Below, in pieces: positions 17,269 to 27,063 of a stretch of DNA of 64,000 nt. A program made the position numbers and the translations under genes. Source of the stretch: Rhodophyticola sp017644125 (lineage in GTDB: Bacteria; Pseudomonadota; Alphaproteobacteria; Rhodobacterales; Rhodobacteraceae). The DNA is taken from NCBI RefSeq assembly GCF_042140125.1, contig NZ_CP159473.1, one strand, 5' to 3'. The notes beneath the pieces are model-generated. The model was not told where the DNA came from and searched no databases. It saw only the letters and a list, made by a program, of their open reading frames with translations. Each line of letters opens with the position of its first letter. The first letter of the stretch is position 1.

Positions 17269-18613
17269 ATGAATGAAGCCTATCGCCCGCCCAAGCGCAA
17301 GATCGACCCCGGCAGGGGCACCGCCCTGCCCGACGGTACGCCAAACGACAATGACCGGGTGGAGATCGGGCCGACGATGCTGGCCTATCGCGAATGGGAG
17401 GCGGCGGGGCTGACGCTGCCGGATCTGGCCGCGATGCGGGCCTACAGGCTGCAACGGCTGGTGGAGAAGCTGGCGGAGCGGGACTATGGCGGGCTGCTGA
17501 TGTTCGACCCGCTGAACATCCGCTACGCGACCGATTTCGACCTCGATGCAGCTTTGGAACACCCATAACCCGTTTCGCGCCTGCCTCGTCACGGCGGATG
17601 GGTACATGGTGCTGTGGGACTACAAGAACTCGCCCTTTCTGGCCGATCACAACCCGCTGGTGCGCGAAACCCGCTCCGGCGCGTCGATGTTCTATTTCTC
17701 GGCCGGGGACCGGACAAGCGAGGCCGCCGAGGGGTTCGCGGCCCAGGTGGCGGAGGTGATGGCGGCCCATGCCGGGCGCAACAGGCGGCTGGCGGTGGAC
17801 AAGATCATGCTGAAAGGCGCCCGGGCGCTGGAGCGGGCCGGGTTCGAGATTTTCGAAGGCGAGGAGGTGACCGAGAAGGCCCGCGTGCTCAAGGGCCCCG
17901 ACGAGATCCTCGCCATGCGCTGCGCCGCCCATGCCTGCGAGGTTGCGGTGGCCGAGATGGAGGCCGCCTGCGCGCCGGGGCTGAGCGAGGATGAGATCTG
18001 GGCGGTGCTGCATGCCGAGAATATCAGGCGCGGCGGCGAATGGATCGAAACGCGGCTGCTGGCCTCGGGCCCGCGCACCAACCCGTGGTTTCAGGAATGC
18101 GGGCCGCGGGTGGTGCAGAACAACGAGATCGTGGCCTTCGACACCGACCTGATCGGCAGCTATGGCATCTGCGTCGATATCAGCCGCACATGGTGGGTGG
18201 GCGACGGCACCCCGCGTCCCGACATGATCGCGGCGATGCAGCATGCCCATGAGCATATCATGACCAACAAGGAGATGCTGAAACCCGGCTTGTCGTTCCG
18301 GGAGCTGACCTTCGGCGGCCATCAGCTGGACCGGAAGTATGTGGCGCGGCAGTACTCGTGCCGGTTCCACGGGGTGGGGCTGTGCGATGAATGGCCGCTC
18401 ATCGCGTATCCGGAAACCCTGGTCGAAGGGGCCTTCGAGTATCATCTGGAGGCCGGGATGACGCTCTGCGTCGAGGCGCTGGTGGGCGAAGAGGGCGGAG
18501 ATTTCTGCATTAAGCTGGAAGATCAGGTGCTGGTGACGGAAGACGGGTACGAGGATCTGACCCGGTATCCGTTTGACGAGCGCCTGATGGGGCTGAGCGG
18601 CGATTCGGCATAG
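17269..18613 (+). pseudogene. dddP: DMSP lyase DddP (M24 peptidase fold), one frameshift
   Basis: DddP cleaves dimethylsulfoniopropionate to dimethyl sulfide and acrylate. The reading frame breaks at a T-run, 17535-17537. Removing one T joins ...NIRYATD to STSMQLWNTHNPFRA and gives 447 residues, the family length. In the repaired protein Asp291, Asp293, Asp303, His367, Glu402 and Glu417 fall where the metal ligands of Ruegeria DddP lie (as I recall them, 295, 297, 307, 371, 406 and 421), each offset by exactly four. The ATG has a GGTGAGGA site. Generic M24 aminopeptidases lack this overall sequence. The break is probably a read error, since downstream codons are fully preserved. Confidence 0.88.
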
Positions 18614-18903
18614 CCGATTGCAGGCTGAGGCGCGGGCCTTTTCGGGCCGGAGATGAGCGCTGGGATCCGCCGGGGAATTGCCCGCGGGCTGCGGACCCGC
18701 CCCGGAGACCGGGACCGGCGCCCGCATGCGGCAAACCGGGGCGCATTGCCCGAAGCCGCGCGGCGCGGGCGTTCGAAACGCCACGGAATTGTCACGCATC
18801 GCCTGTGTTCCATGCACAAGGCCGTGAGATCACCGACACCAAGCTTGCGGCAGACCGCCTGTGGACCACATGCTGAATGGTGCACAAAGGAGCCCGTGTC
18901 CCC

Positions 18904-20138
18904 ATGCCAACAGAGCGCTTCACCTTCCCCGGTCACGGTGGTCATGACCTGTCTGCGCGGCTCGACCTGCCGGACGGGCCGCATCTGGCGACGGCGCTGA
19001 TGGCGCATTGCTTCACCTGCGGGAAGGACATTCCGGCCCGCGCGGCGCATCTCCGCCCGGCTGGCGGCGATGGGTTTTGCGGTGCTGCGCTTCGATTTCA
19101 CCGGGCTGGGCCATTCCGGCGGCGAGTTCGAAAACACCTCCTTCACCTCGAATGTGGGCGATCTGCTGGCCGCCGCCGACGCGCTGCAAGCGCGCGGCAT
19201 GGCGCCCGCGCTTCTGATCGGCCATTCGCTTGGAGGTGCTGCGGTGCTGCGCGCGGCAGGCCGGATCGACAGCGTGAAGGCCGTGGCCACCATCGGCGCG
19301 CCGTTCGATCCGGGCCATGTGACCCATAATTTCGGCGACGCGCTGGACAGGATCGCGGCCGAGGGCGTGGGCGAGGTGAACCTTGGCGGGCGACCGGTGA
19401 GGATCGGTCAGGGCTTTGTCGAGGATGTGAAGGCGGCGAATATTGCGCCCGCAATTTCAAGGGCTCAACAAGGCGTTGTTGATCCTTCACGCACCCCGTG
19501 ACGAGATCGTGGGGATCGAAAACGCCACGCAGATTTTCGTTGCCGCAAAACACCCCAAAAGCTTCGTCACGCTGGACGGCGCCGATCATCTGGTCAGCCG
19601 GGCCGAGGACGCGGAATACGCCGCCGATGTGATCGCCGCATGGGTCGGCCGCTATGTCGACCTGCGCCCGCCCGCCCCGCCGCCCGGCGCGCCGGAGGGC
19701 ATCACCCGCGTGAGCGAGGCGGGCCCGGACGGTTTCCTGCAGGACGTTCAGGCCGGCCCGTTCCACCACGCCTATGCCGACGAGCCGCTCAGCTATGGCG
19801 GGACCAACCGGGGCATGACGCCCTATCAGTTCCTTGCCGCGGGTCTGGGCGCCTGCACGTCGATGACCATTCGGATGTATGCGCGGCGCAAGAAATGGCC
19901 GCTGGACCATGTGGCCGTGGATGTGACCCACAACCGGATGCACGGGCAGGACGCCGCGGGCCCCGCGATGCCGCTGGATCATTTCACACGGGCCATCACG
20001 CTCAGCGGCGATCTGGATACCGACCAGCGCCTGCGCCTTCTGGAGATCGCGGATAAATGCCCTGTTCACAAGAGCCTGGAGCAAAGTGCTAAGATTTCGA
20101 CGGAGCTTGTCCAAGTGGAAGAAGCGGCGTTGACTTAA
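18904..20138 (+). pseudogene. Alpha/beta hydrolase-OsmC fusion protein, two frameshifts
   Basis: Fusion of an N-terminal alpha/beta hydrolase with a C-terminal OsmC/Ohr-like domain. The hydrolase part has HCFTCGKDIPA, the FDFTGLGHSGG loop and nucleophile motif GHSLGGAA; the OsmC part has CTSMTIRMYARRK and CPVHKSLE, supplying the two peroxidatic-type cysteines. The frame is lost at 19037-19039 (an extra C in GGCCCG) and again at 19439-19444 (one extra base in AATATTG). Removing both bases restores about 410 residues, normal for this fusion. An AAAGGAG site lies 11 bases before the ATG. The 3' end overlaps the convergent Lrp gene by 50 bases. The role is presumably in peroxide or thiol stress. 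Confidence 0.82.
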
Positions 20139-20571
20139 TCTCTTCCATGCTCAGAAGCGCGGTCACATTGTAGATCCGCACCTCGGAAATCAGCGCCTGA
20201 TAGAACGCGTCATAGGCCCGGGCGTTGGGGACGCGCACCTTCAGGATATAGTCGATTTCACCGGCGAGGCGGTGCGCCTCCATCACCTCGGGCCGGGCGC
20301 GAAGCGCGGCAAGGAATGTCTGCTGCCACTCGGCCTCATGCTCCGACGTGCGGATCAGCACGAAGAAGCAGGCCTCCAGCCCAAGCGCCTCGGCATCTAG
20401 GATCACCGTCTGCCGGCCGATGATGCCGGCCTCCCGCAATTTGCGAATCCGGGTCCAGACCGGGGTCTTGGAGGAGCCGACCTCCCGCGCGATCTCGTCC
20501 AGAGACCGGCTCGCATCCTCCTGCAGCGCGCGTAGGATTTTCCGGTCCATCTCATCGACCTGAACAGTCAT
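20089..20571 (-). CDS. Lrp/AsnC family transcriptional regulator
   Basis: 160 residues with an N-terminal helix-turn-helix (about 7-56: DRKILRALQEDASRSLDEIARE, then SSKTPVWTRIRKLREAG). A C-terminal RAM ligand domain follows (about 68-150). It is divergent from cysG, so it is the likely regulator of the siroheme/sulfate operon; that operon link recurs in related bacteria. Its 3' end overlaps the hydrolase/OsmC gene. The effector is unknown. Confidence 0.88.
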   Translation of the reverse strand: MTVQVDEMDRKILRALQEDASRSLDEIAREVGSSKTPVWTRIRKLREAGIIGRQTVILDAEALGLEACFFVLIRTSEHEAEWQQTFLAALRARPEVMEAHRLAGEIDYILKVRVPNARAYDAFYQALISEVRIYNVTALLSMEEIKSTPLLPLGQAPSKS

Positions 20572-20711
20572 TCCAAGGGCCTTTCATCGGGCGAACAGGG
20601 TATCTGATCTCACTCAGGTCATAGAACATACGTCCGTTTTCGCAAGCTCGATCTGCCATTTATCGGGAAATTATTCTACCTTTGGCATGAAAATAGCGCC
20701 TGAGGTTCGCC
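20572..20711. promoter_or_regulatory. Divergent control region between the Lrp gene and cysG
   Basis: 140 bases, noticeably AT-richer than the surroundings near the cysG side (ATTTATCGGGAAATTATTC at about 20656-20675). Lrp-type regulators prefer such AT-rich imperfect dyads. No exact operator or unambiguous -35/-10 pair can be named. Confidence 0.4.
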
Positions 20712-22107
20712 ATGCAGCATTTCCCGATCTTTCTGGCCGTCGCCGGTCGCCGCATCGTCGTCTCGGGCGGAGGCGAGGCGGCGCTGGCCAAGCTGCGGCT
20801 GCTGATGAAGACAGAGGCGCGCCTGTCGGTCTTCGCGCCCGATCCCGCGCCGGAGATCGACGCCTGGGCGGCGGATGGCCGACTGACCGTGATCCGGCGC
20901 CCGCTTGGCCCGGGCGATGCGCTCTGCGCGGCGCTTTTCTACGCCGCCAATGACGACGCGGCCGAGGATGCGCGCGTGACCGCGCTGGCCCAGGCCGATG
21001 GCGCCCTGACGAACTGGGTGGACAATCTGGAACGAAGCCAGTTCATCACGCCCGCCATCGTCGACCGGGATCCGGTGACGGTGGCGATCGGCACCGAGGG
21101 CGCAGCCCCTGTTCTGGCGCGCGCGATCAAATCCGATCTGGAGGCGCGCCTGCCGGTCAAGCTTGGCCTTCTGGCACGGGTCGGCAAGGGCTTTCGCAAA
21201 GCGGCGGAGGCGCTGCCCATGGGACGCGCCCGGCGCGATTTCTGGGCGGAGTACTACTTCAAGGCCGGGCCGGAAGCCGCTGATGCAAAAGATGAAGACG
21301 ATATTCTGGAAGAACTTGGAAACCCTGCTTTCCGACCACCTGGCGCGCAAGGCCCAGCCGGGCCGCGTTGCGCTGGTGGGCGCAGGCCCCGGCGATCCGG
21401 AACTGTTGACGCTGAAGGCCCGCCGCGCCTTGGATGAGGCCGATGTGGTGATCTACGACCGGCTTGTTGCGCCGGAAATTCTGGAACTCGCGCGGCGCGA
21501 AGCGGTGCTGATCCATGCCGGCAAAGAGGGGTTCGGCCCGTCCATGTCGCAGCAGGAAATCTGCCGGTTGATCATCCGGCACGCGGCCGAGGGCGCCTAT
21601 GTGGTCCGCCTGAAATCCGGCGATCCCGCGATCTATGGCCGTCTCGACGAGGAGATCGAGGCGCTTGAGGCCGCGGGCGTTCCATGGTCGGTGGTTCCCG
21701 GGATCACCGCCGCCTCGGCCGCGGCGGCCGGGATCGGCCAAAGCCTCACCAAGCGGGATCGCAACTCGGCGTTGCGGTTTCTGACCGGCCATGACGTGAA
21801 GGGCTTTGCCGAGCATGACTGGCGCGGTCTGGCCCGGCGCGGAGAGGTGGCCGCGATCTACATGGCCAAGCGCGGCGCGCGGTTCCTGCAGGGGCGGCTG
21901 CTGATGCATGGCGCGGCCCCCGACACGCCGGTGAGCGTGGTCGAAAACGCCTCCCGCATCGGGGCGCGGGTGCTGTCGACCACGCTGGCGCGTCTGGCTG
22001 CCGATATCGATGCCGCCGCCATGGCGGGGCCCGCGATCCTGCTTTACGGCCTGAGCCCCCGCGCCGCCGAGGCCGCCCTTCCCCATCTGCAAAAGGACCA
22101 TGCCTGA
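20712..22107 (+). pseudogene. cysG: Siroheme synthase CysG, one frameshift
   Basis: Multifunctional enzyme turning uroporphyrinogen III into siroheme, the cofactor of the sulfite reductase encoded downstream. The N-terminal dehydrogenase/ferrochelatase part (about 1-200) has VVSGGGEAALAK and SQFITPAIVDRDPVTVAIGT. The C-terminal SUMT part has VALVGAGPGDPELLTLKA, VVRLKSGDPAIYGR, and VPGITAASAAAAGIG. The frame breaks at 21315-21317 (GAACTTGG, one extra T). Removing it gives 464 residues with a smooth join, ILEELETLLSDHL. Start ATG 20712 follows a GAGG site; the stop overlaps the next start (TGATG). Confidence 0.9.
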
Positions 22108-22415
22108 TGCCCCGTGCCTTCACGCCCAAAGTCGTCACCGCCAACGCCCTTCTGGAAGGCGATGTGGTGTATCTGACCGAAGATGACCGCTGGACCCGGC
22201 AGCTGACCGAAGCGGAGCTGATCGAGGACGAGGCGCATGCGCAACTGCGCCTTCTGGATGCGGAGATGCGCCCCGGTCAGGTCGTCGGGCCCTATCTGGC
22301 CGACGCCGTCGCCGGCCCCGACGGCCCCGCCCCGGTCCATTTCCGCGAGACGTTTCGCGCCACGGGGCCGTCCAACTACCCCCATGGCAAGCAGGCGGAG
22401 CCGAAAAATGTATAG
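22107..22415 (+). CDS. DUF2849 protein of the sulfate assimilation operon
   Basis: 102-residue protein. Typical DUF2849 segments are the start PRAFTPKVVTANALLEGDVVYL (here shortened in description to its first 20 positions), then WTRQLTEAELIEDEAHAQ and a C-terminal GPSNYPHGKQAE. It overlaps cysG (TGATG) and the reductase start by eight bases, so it is part of a tightly coupled operon. Family members always sit beside sulfite reductase genes; a role in that pathway is inferred, with no known chemistry. Confidence 0.8.
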   Translation: MPRAFTPKVVTANALLEGDVVYLTEDDRWTRQLTEAELIEDEAHAQLRLLDAEMRPGQVVGPYLADAVAGPDGPAPVHFRETFRATGPSNYPHGKQAEPKNV

Positions 22416-24079
22416 ATACACCGATTTCGACGCCGCCTTTCTGGCCGAACGCAACGCCCAGTTCCGGGCGCAGGTGGCGCGCCGCATCGACGGATCGCTG
22501 ACCGAGGAGGAGTTCAAGCCCCTTCGCCTGATGAACGGGCTCTACCTGCAACTGCATGCCTATATGCTGCGCGTGGCGATCCCCTACGGCACGCTCAACA
22601 GTGCGCAGATGCGGCAGCTGGCGCATGATCGCCGAGCGGTGGGACAAAGGCTATGGCCATTTCACCACGCGCCAGAACATCCAGTTCAACTGGCCGAAAC
22701 TGGCCGATGTGCCCGACATGCTGGACGCGCTGGCCGAGGTGGAGCATGCATGCGATCCAGACCAGCGGCAACACAATCCGGAACGTGACCGCCGACCATT
22801 TCGCGGGCGCCGCCGCCGACCAGATCGCCGACCCGCGCCCGGTGGCGGAGCTGATCCGGCAATGGTCGACCGACCATCCGGAGTTTCAGTTCCTGCCGCG
22901 CAAGTTCAAGGTGGCAGTCACCGGCGCGCCCAATGACCGGGCGGTGACGGCGGCCCATGATATCGGGCATGCGCATCGTCGCGCGAGACGGGCAGATCGG
23001 CTATCGGGTGCTGGTCGGCGGCGGCCTGGGCAGGACACCGATGATCGGCAAGGTGCTGGCCGATTTCTTGCCCGGCGAGGACCTGCTGCCCTATCTGGAA
23101 AGCGTGGTTGCGGTCTATAACCTGCTGGGCCGGCGCGACAACAAGTACAAGGCCCGGATCAAGATCACCGTGCATGAAACCGGGATCGACGAAATCCGCA
23201 ACATGGTTGGGGATGAATTTGCCATGCGCAAGGCCGCATTCGCCGGAATCGACCAGCGTATGCTTTCAGAAATCGAAAATCACTTCGCGCCACCCGTGTT
23301 CGAAACCGGGGATAATGATAAATTCGATATCACATATGCGACAAATCCGGCATTTCGCGCCTTTGTGGATACAAATGTGGATAAGCATCGGCAGGATGGC
23401 TATGCAATCGTCTCCATCTCGCTCAAGGCGCATGGGGCGACACCCGGCGACGCGACGGCGGAGCAGATGCGGGTGATGGCCGATCTGGCGGAGACCTATG
23501 CCCATGACGAGCTGAGGATCAGCCATGAGCAGAACGTCATCCTGCCCCATGTGCCGCGCCGGCATCTGCCCTGGATCTACGCGGCGCTGCGCAGGGCGGG
23601 GCTGGCCACGGCGAATATCGGGCTGATCTCGGACATCATCGCCTGCCCGGGCATGGATTACTGCGCGCTGGCCACGGCCCGGTCGATCCCGATCGCGCAG
23701 GAGATCGCGACCCGGTTCGAGGCGCTGAAGACTGGAGCAGGATGTCGGCCCGCTGAAGATCAAGATCTCGGGCTGCATCAATGCCTGCGGGCATCACCAT
23801 GTGGGCCATATCGGCATTCTGGGGCTCGACCGGGCGGGGGTGGAGAATTACCAGATCACCCTTGGCGGCGACGGAACCGAGGAGGCCACCATCGGCGAGC
23901 GCGCGGGCCCCGGCTTCGGCGCCGAGGAGATCGTTCCGGCCATCGAACGGCTGGTCCATGCCTATCTGGATCTTCGCGACGACCCGGAGGAGACGTTCCT
24001 GCAAACCTATCGGCGGCTTGGCATCGCGCCGTTCAAGGCGGCCCTTTACCCGGCGGAGGCCAAGGCAGATGCCGCGTGA
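22408..24079 (+). pseudogene. Nitrite/sulfite reductase (ferredoxin- or NADPH-linked hemoprotein), four frameshifts
   Basis: Siroheme/[4Fe-4S] enzyme that, beside cysH and cysG, most likely reduces sulfite to sulfide. It begins MYRYTDFDAAFLAERNAQFR. The frame shifts at 22624, 22745 and 22968 (each an extra C just before ATG) and at 23731 (an extra A). Removing these four bases gives 1,668 nt, 555 residues, normal for the family. Siroheme and cluster ligands survive: CPGMDYC (second-domain Cys) and KISGCINACGHHHVGH. A ferredoxin-nitrite reductase is the main alternative; the neighbours favour sulfite. It overlaps cysH by 11 bases. Confidence 0.85.
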
Positions 24080-24819
24080 CGCGAGGCTGCCGCCGGTTGA
24101 AACGCGGGTGGCCCGGCTGAACGCCCGCTACCGGCATCATTCGGCGATTTCGGTGCTGGAGCACGGGCTGCGCGACACCGATACGGGGCGGATCGCGCTG
24201 GTCAGCGCATTCGGGGCGGAGTTCGATCGTGCTGCTGCATATGGTGTCGGTGGTCGACCGGGCCACGCCGGTGCTTTTTATCGACACCGAAATGCTGTTT
24301 CCCGAGACGCTGGCGTATCAGCGCGAGGTTGCGGGGGTTCTGGGTCTGGAAGAGCTGCGGATCATCCGGGCGAGCCAGACGGCGCTGGCCGCCCATGATC
24401 CCGAGGGCGATCTGCATCAGCGCGACCCCGATGCGTGCTGCGGCCTGCGGAAAACGCAGCCGCTGGCCCATGCGCTGGCCCCGTTCGATGCATGGATCAC
24501 CGGCCGGAAGCGGTTTCAGGGCGGGCACCGCGCGGAGCTGGAGTTTTTCGAGGCGGAGGGGGATTTCCGCATCAAGATCAATCCGCTGGCCCATTGGGCG
24601 CCAGAGGATGTGCAGGAGTACATGATCAACAACCGCCTGCCCCGGCACCCGCTTGTGGCCCGCGGCTATCCCTCGATCGGCTGCGCGCCCTGCACCGCGC
24701 CGGTTGCGGCGGGCGAAGACCCGAGGGCGGGCCGCTGGAAGGGCCGGGACAAGGACGAATGCGGCATTCATTTCGTCGATGGCCGGATCGTCCGCGGCCC
24801 TCTGAAACAGGCATCGTGA
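24069..24819 (+). pseudogene. cysH: Adenylyl-sulfate (APS/PAPS) reductase CysH, one frameshift
   Basis: Reduces activated sulfate to sulfite. An extra T at 24222-24223 breaks the frame; removal joins VSAFGAES to IVLLHMVSVVDRATP and gives 249 residues. The CC motif in DACCGLRKTQPL and the CxxC in GYPSIGCAPCTAPV are the four cysteines of an iron-sulfur APS-reductase type. The catalytic Cys lies in DKDECGIHF. The iron-sulfur motif makes APS the likelier substrate than PAPS. It lies within the cysG operon, overlapping the reductase gene and 12 bases ahead of DUF934. Confidence 0.9.
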
Positions 24820-24831
24820 AAGGGCCCGGCA

Positions 24832-25290
24832 ATGGAACTTGCGCAATTGGAACAGACAGCAGGCAACCCCGCGATGAAAGACCAGGTGCTGGTCCGCGAC
24901 ACCGGGTTCGCGGCGGAGGACTGGACCGGGGGCTTCGTGGCCCTTGGCGACGGCTGCGCGGCCAATGCGGCCGGGCTGGATCTGGGCCCGGCGGATGACG
25001 TGACCGATCTGGCCGCGGATCTGGACCGGCTGGAGATCATCCGCATCGCCTTTCCCAGCTTTGCCGACGGGCGCGGCTTCACGCTTGCCAGACGGCTGCG
25101 CGCGATGGGCTATGGCGGGCGGCTGCGGGCCTGCGGCCACGTGCTGGCCGATCAATATGCGATGGCGCGGCGGGCCGGGTTCGACGAGGTGGAGATCGGC
25201 CCCGATCTGGCCGCCCGCCAGCCCGAGGAGCAATGGCTGGCGCGCGCGAACTGGCGCGCATTCGATTATCAGGCCCGGCTGCGCGGCTAA
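24832..25290 (+). CDS. DUF934 protein of the sulfate assimilation operon
   Basis: 152 residues. DUF934 features are GFAAEDWTGGFVALGDG (about 25-41), the central RLEIIRIAFPSFADGRGFTL (about 67-86) and GYGGRLRACGHVLADQY (about 95-111). The family is a fixed neighbour of sulfite reductase and CysH, often called a putative oxidoreductase-associated protein; its activity is unknown. An AAAGGG site precedes ATG 24832. An internal ATG (24874) is a possible shorter start. The gene is intact although both sides of the operon are frameshifted. Confidence 0.8.
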   Translation: MELAQLEQTAGNPAMKDQVLVRDTGFAAEDWTGGFVALGDGCAANAAGLDLGPADDVTDLAADLDRLEIIRIAFPSFADGRGFTLARRLRAMGYGGRLRACGHVLADQYAMARRAGFDEVEIGPDLAARQPEEQWLARANWRAFDYQARLRG

Positions 25291-25350
25291 GGCCCCTTCC
25301 CCTGATCCAGATCAATGCCTAAGACAAGGGACGGCTGCTAGAGCCGTTAC

Positions 25351-26205
25351 ATGAGCATGACCGAGCAAACCCCCGTGACCCAGACCGCCGCCAAACCGGC
25401 ACCCACCCTGCCCGACGCCCAGACCGTGACCTTCGTGAAGCACTGGACGGATCGGCTGTTTTCCTTTCGCGTGACGCGGCCCGTTTCCCTGCGGTTCCGC
25501 TCGGGCGAGTTCGTGATGATCGGCCTGATGGGCGACCCGGATCCGAAGACGGGCAAGCAGAAACCGCTTCTGCGGGCCTATTCCATCGCCTCCCCCTCCT
25601 GGGATGAGGAGTTGGAGTTCTATTCGATCAAGGTGCCCGATGGCCCGCTGACAAGCCGGTTGCAGCATATCCGGCCCGGTGACGAGATCATCCTGCGGCC
25701 CAAACCCGTGGGAACGCTGGTGCATGACGCGCTGATCCCGGGCAAGCGGATCTGGTTTTTCGCGACCGGCACGGGCTTTGCGCCCTTTGCCAGCCTGCTG
25801 CGCGATCCGCAGACCTACGAGGATTACGAAGAGGTCATCATCACCCATACCTGCCGCGAGGCGGGCGAGCTGGCCTATGGTGCCGAGCTGATCGACAGCA
25901 TCCGCAAGGACGAGGTTCTGGCCGAGCTGTTCGGCGAAGGCTTTGCCGACAAGATCCGCTATTATCCGACCACGACCCGCGAAGAGAGCCCGAAAATGGG
26001 GCGGATCACCGACCTTATGCGCTCGGGCGAGGTCTATGCGGATCTGGGCGTCGAACCGCTCTGCCCCGAAAACGACCGGGCGATGATCTGCGGCAACCTG
26101 GCCTTCAATCTGGAACTGAAGGCGATGCTGGAGGAATACGGGCTTGAGGAAGGCGCCAATTCCAAACCCGCCCAATATGTGGTGGAAAAGGCGTTTCTGG
26201 ACTGA
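25351..26205 (+). CDS. fpr: Ferredoxin--NADP+ reductase
   Basis: FAD enzyme of 284 residues moving electrons between NADP(H) and ferredoxin or flavodoxin. It carries the FAD motif LLRAYSIASPSWDEELEFYS (about 71-90) and the NADP loop FFATGTGFAPFASLL (about 136-150). The ICGNLAFNLELKAMLEEYG tail (about 250-268) and VVEKAFLD at the end complete the pattern. It closes the sulfate operon after a 60-base gap and could supply electrons to the sulfite reductase. It belongs to the bacterial subclass I Fpr group. Confidence 0.92.
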   Translation: MSMTEQTPVTQTAAKPAPTLPDAQTVTFVKHWTDRLFSFRVTRPVSLRFRSGEFVMIGLMGDPDPKTGKQKPLLRAYSIASPSWDEELEFYSIKVPDGPLTSRLQHIRPGDEIILRPKPVGTLVHDALIPGKRIWFFATGTGFAPFASLLRDPQTYEDYEEVIITHTCREAGELAYGAELIDSIRKDEVLAELFGEGFADKIRYYPTTTREESPKMGRITDLMRSGEVYADLGVEPLCPENDRAMICGNLAFNLELKAMLEEYGLEEGANSKPAQYVVEKAFLD

Positions 26206-26258
26206 TCCCGGCGCGTCCACGCCGCGCGCGAGCTGAAACGCCTTTCCGGCCGAGACAT

Positions 26259-26290
26259 GAAAAAACCCCGCACCGGTCCGGTGCGGGGTT
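26259..26290 (-). terminator. Intrinsic terminator between fpr and the Ala-rich gene
   Basis: AACCCCGCACC and its complement GGTGCGGGGTT flank a short loop at about 26264-26290. On the minus strand the stem is followed by six T residues, placing it at the end of the 26321-26968 gene. The plus-strand side has only TT, so it is weaker for fpr. Confidence 0.75.
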
Positions 26291-26320
26291 GCGTCGTCAT
26301 GGGGCTGGCCCGGCTCCGGC

Positions 26321-26968
26321 CTAGAGGCCGAGCGCCTCGCGGATCTGCGTCACCACGCCTTCGACCAGCGCCGGGTTGTCGCGGGCCGCTTCGATGGCCG
26401 TGCGCAGGCCCAGCTTGGTGCCTTCGCCCAGATCGGAGTTTTCCACGGCCTGCAGCGCGGCATCGGCATCGAACCCGTCAACCGTCAGCGCGGCGTTGGC
26501 TTCGGCCGACACTTCGGCATCTGCGGTGGCATCGGCTGCGGCGCCTTCAACCGCGTCTGCGGCCTCGGTCGCGGCATCCTCAACCGCCTCTGCGGCGGCG
26601 TCGGTAGCGGCTTCGACCTCTGCCGCGGCTTCCGCGGCGGCCGCTTCTGCGGCGGCTGCGGCTTCGGCGGCGGCGGCTTCCGCAGCGGCGGCGGCTTCGG
26701 CGGCCTCAGCCTCGGCGGCGGCAGCGGCTTCCGCTTCTGCGGCGGCGGCAGCTTCTGCCGCGGCGGCGGCTTCCGCTTCTGCGGCAGCAGCGGCTTCTTC
26801 AGCGGCAGCTGCAGCTTCTTCAGCCGCGGCCTCGGCGTCTTCGGTCGTGCTTTCGACCGCGTCGGCCATGGGTGCCTCATCCCCGCCCTGGGTCAGGAAG
26901 TACCCGCCCACCGCAACAACGATCAGCACCGCAACAATGATCAGAATCCGATTCATCTTATCCCCCAA
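26321..26968 (-). CDS. Membrane-anchored Ala/Glu-rich low-complexity protein
   Basis: 215 residues. A single hydrophobic anchor (about 5-25: ILIIVAVLIVVAVGGYFLTQ) is followed by an almost pure Ala/Glu tract (about 38-115) made of AEEAAAAAE-like and AEAEAAAA-like units. An acidic Ala/Asp linker (to about 160) leads to a 50-residue ordered C-terminus with DADAALQAVENSDLGEGTK and IEAARDNPALVEGVVTQIR. The tract would form a long acidic helix projecting from the membrane, a guess from composition. No family recognised. It is divergent from infC, 172 bases apart. Confidence 0.75.
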   Translation of the reverse strand: MGDKMNRILIIVAVLIVVAVGGYFLTQGGDEAPMADAVESTTEDAEAAAEEAAAAAEEAAAAAEAEAAAAAEAAAAAEAEAAAAAEAEAAEAAAAAEAAAAEAAAAAEAAAAEAAAEVEAATDAAAEAVEDAATEAADAVEGAAADATADAEVSAEANAALTVDGFDADAALQAVENSDLGEGTKLGLRTAIEAARDNPALVEGVVTQIREALGL

Positions 26969-26973
26969 GGGTG

Positions 26974-27001
26974 TTCAACTTCATATGACTCGGCACATAA
27001 T
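26974..27001 (+). promoter_or_regulatory. Possible infC promoter
   Basis: TTCAAC (26974-26979) and CATAAT (26996-27001) are 16 bases apart, within the 172-base gap upstream of infC, giving a leader of roughly 130 bases. Confidence 0.3.
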
Positions 27002-27031
27002 TGCCCCGCAGCGTCGGCACAATGGGAAAGC

Positions 27032-27063
27032 GGCGGCTCCGCTCCCCTCGGCAAGGGGCCGCC
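27032..27063 (+). promoter_or_regulatory. Hairpin in the infC leader
   Basis: GGCGGC (27032-27037) and the inner CCCC pair with GGGG and CCGCC at 27054-27063, forming a stable stem about 78 bases before the infC start. No T-run follows, so it is not a terminator. It may take part in autoregulation. Confidence 0.3.

Noticed and set aside
22408..24079. Programmed frameshifting in the sulfite reductase
   Set aside because: Four breaks with no slippery heptamer or downstream stem pattern; three are a C inserted before ATG, typical of sequence error.
26600..26870. GC-rich repeat array that might be a CRISPR or tandem repeat element
   Set aside because: Degenerate AE-codon repeats inside an intact reading frame; no spacers.
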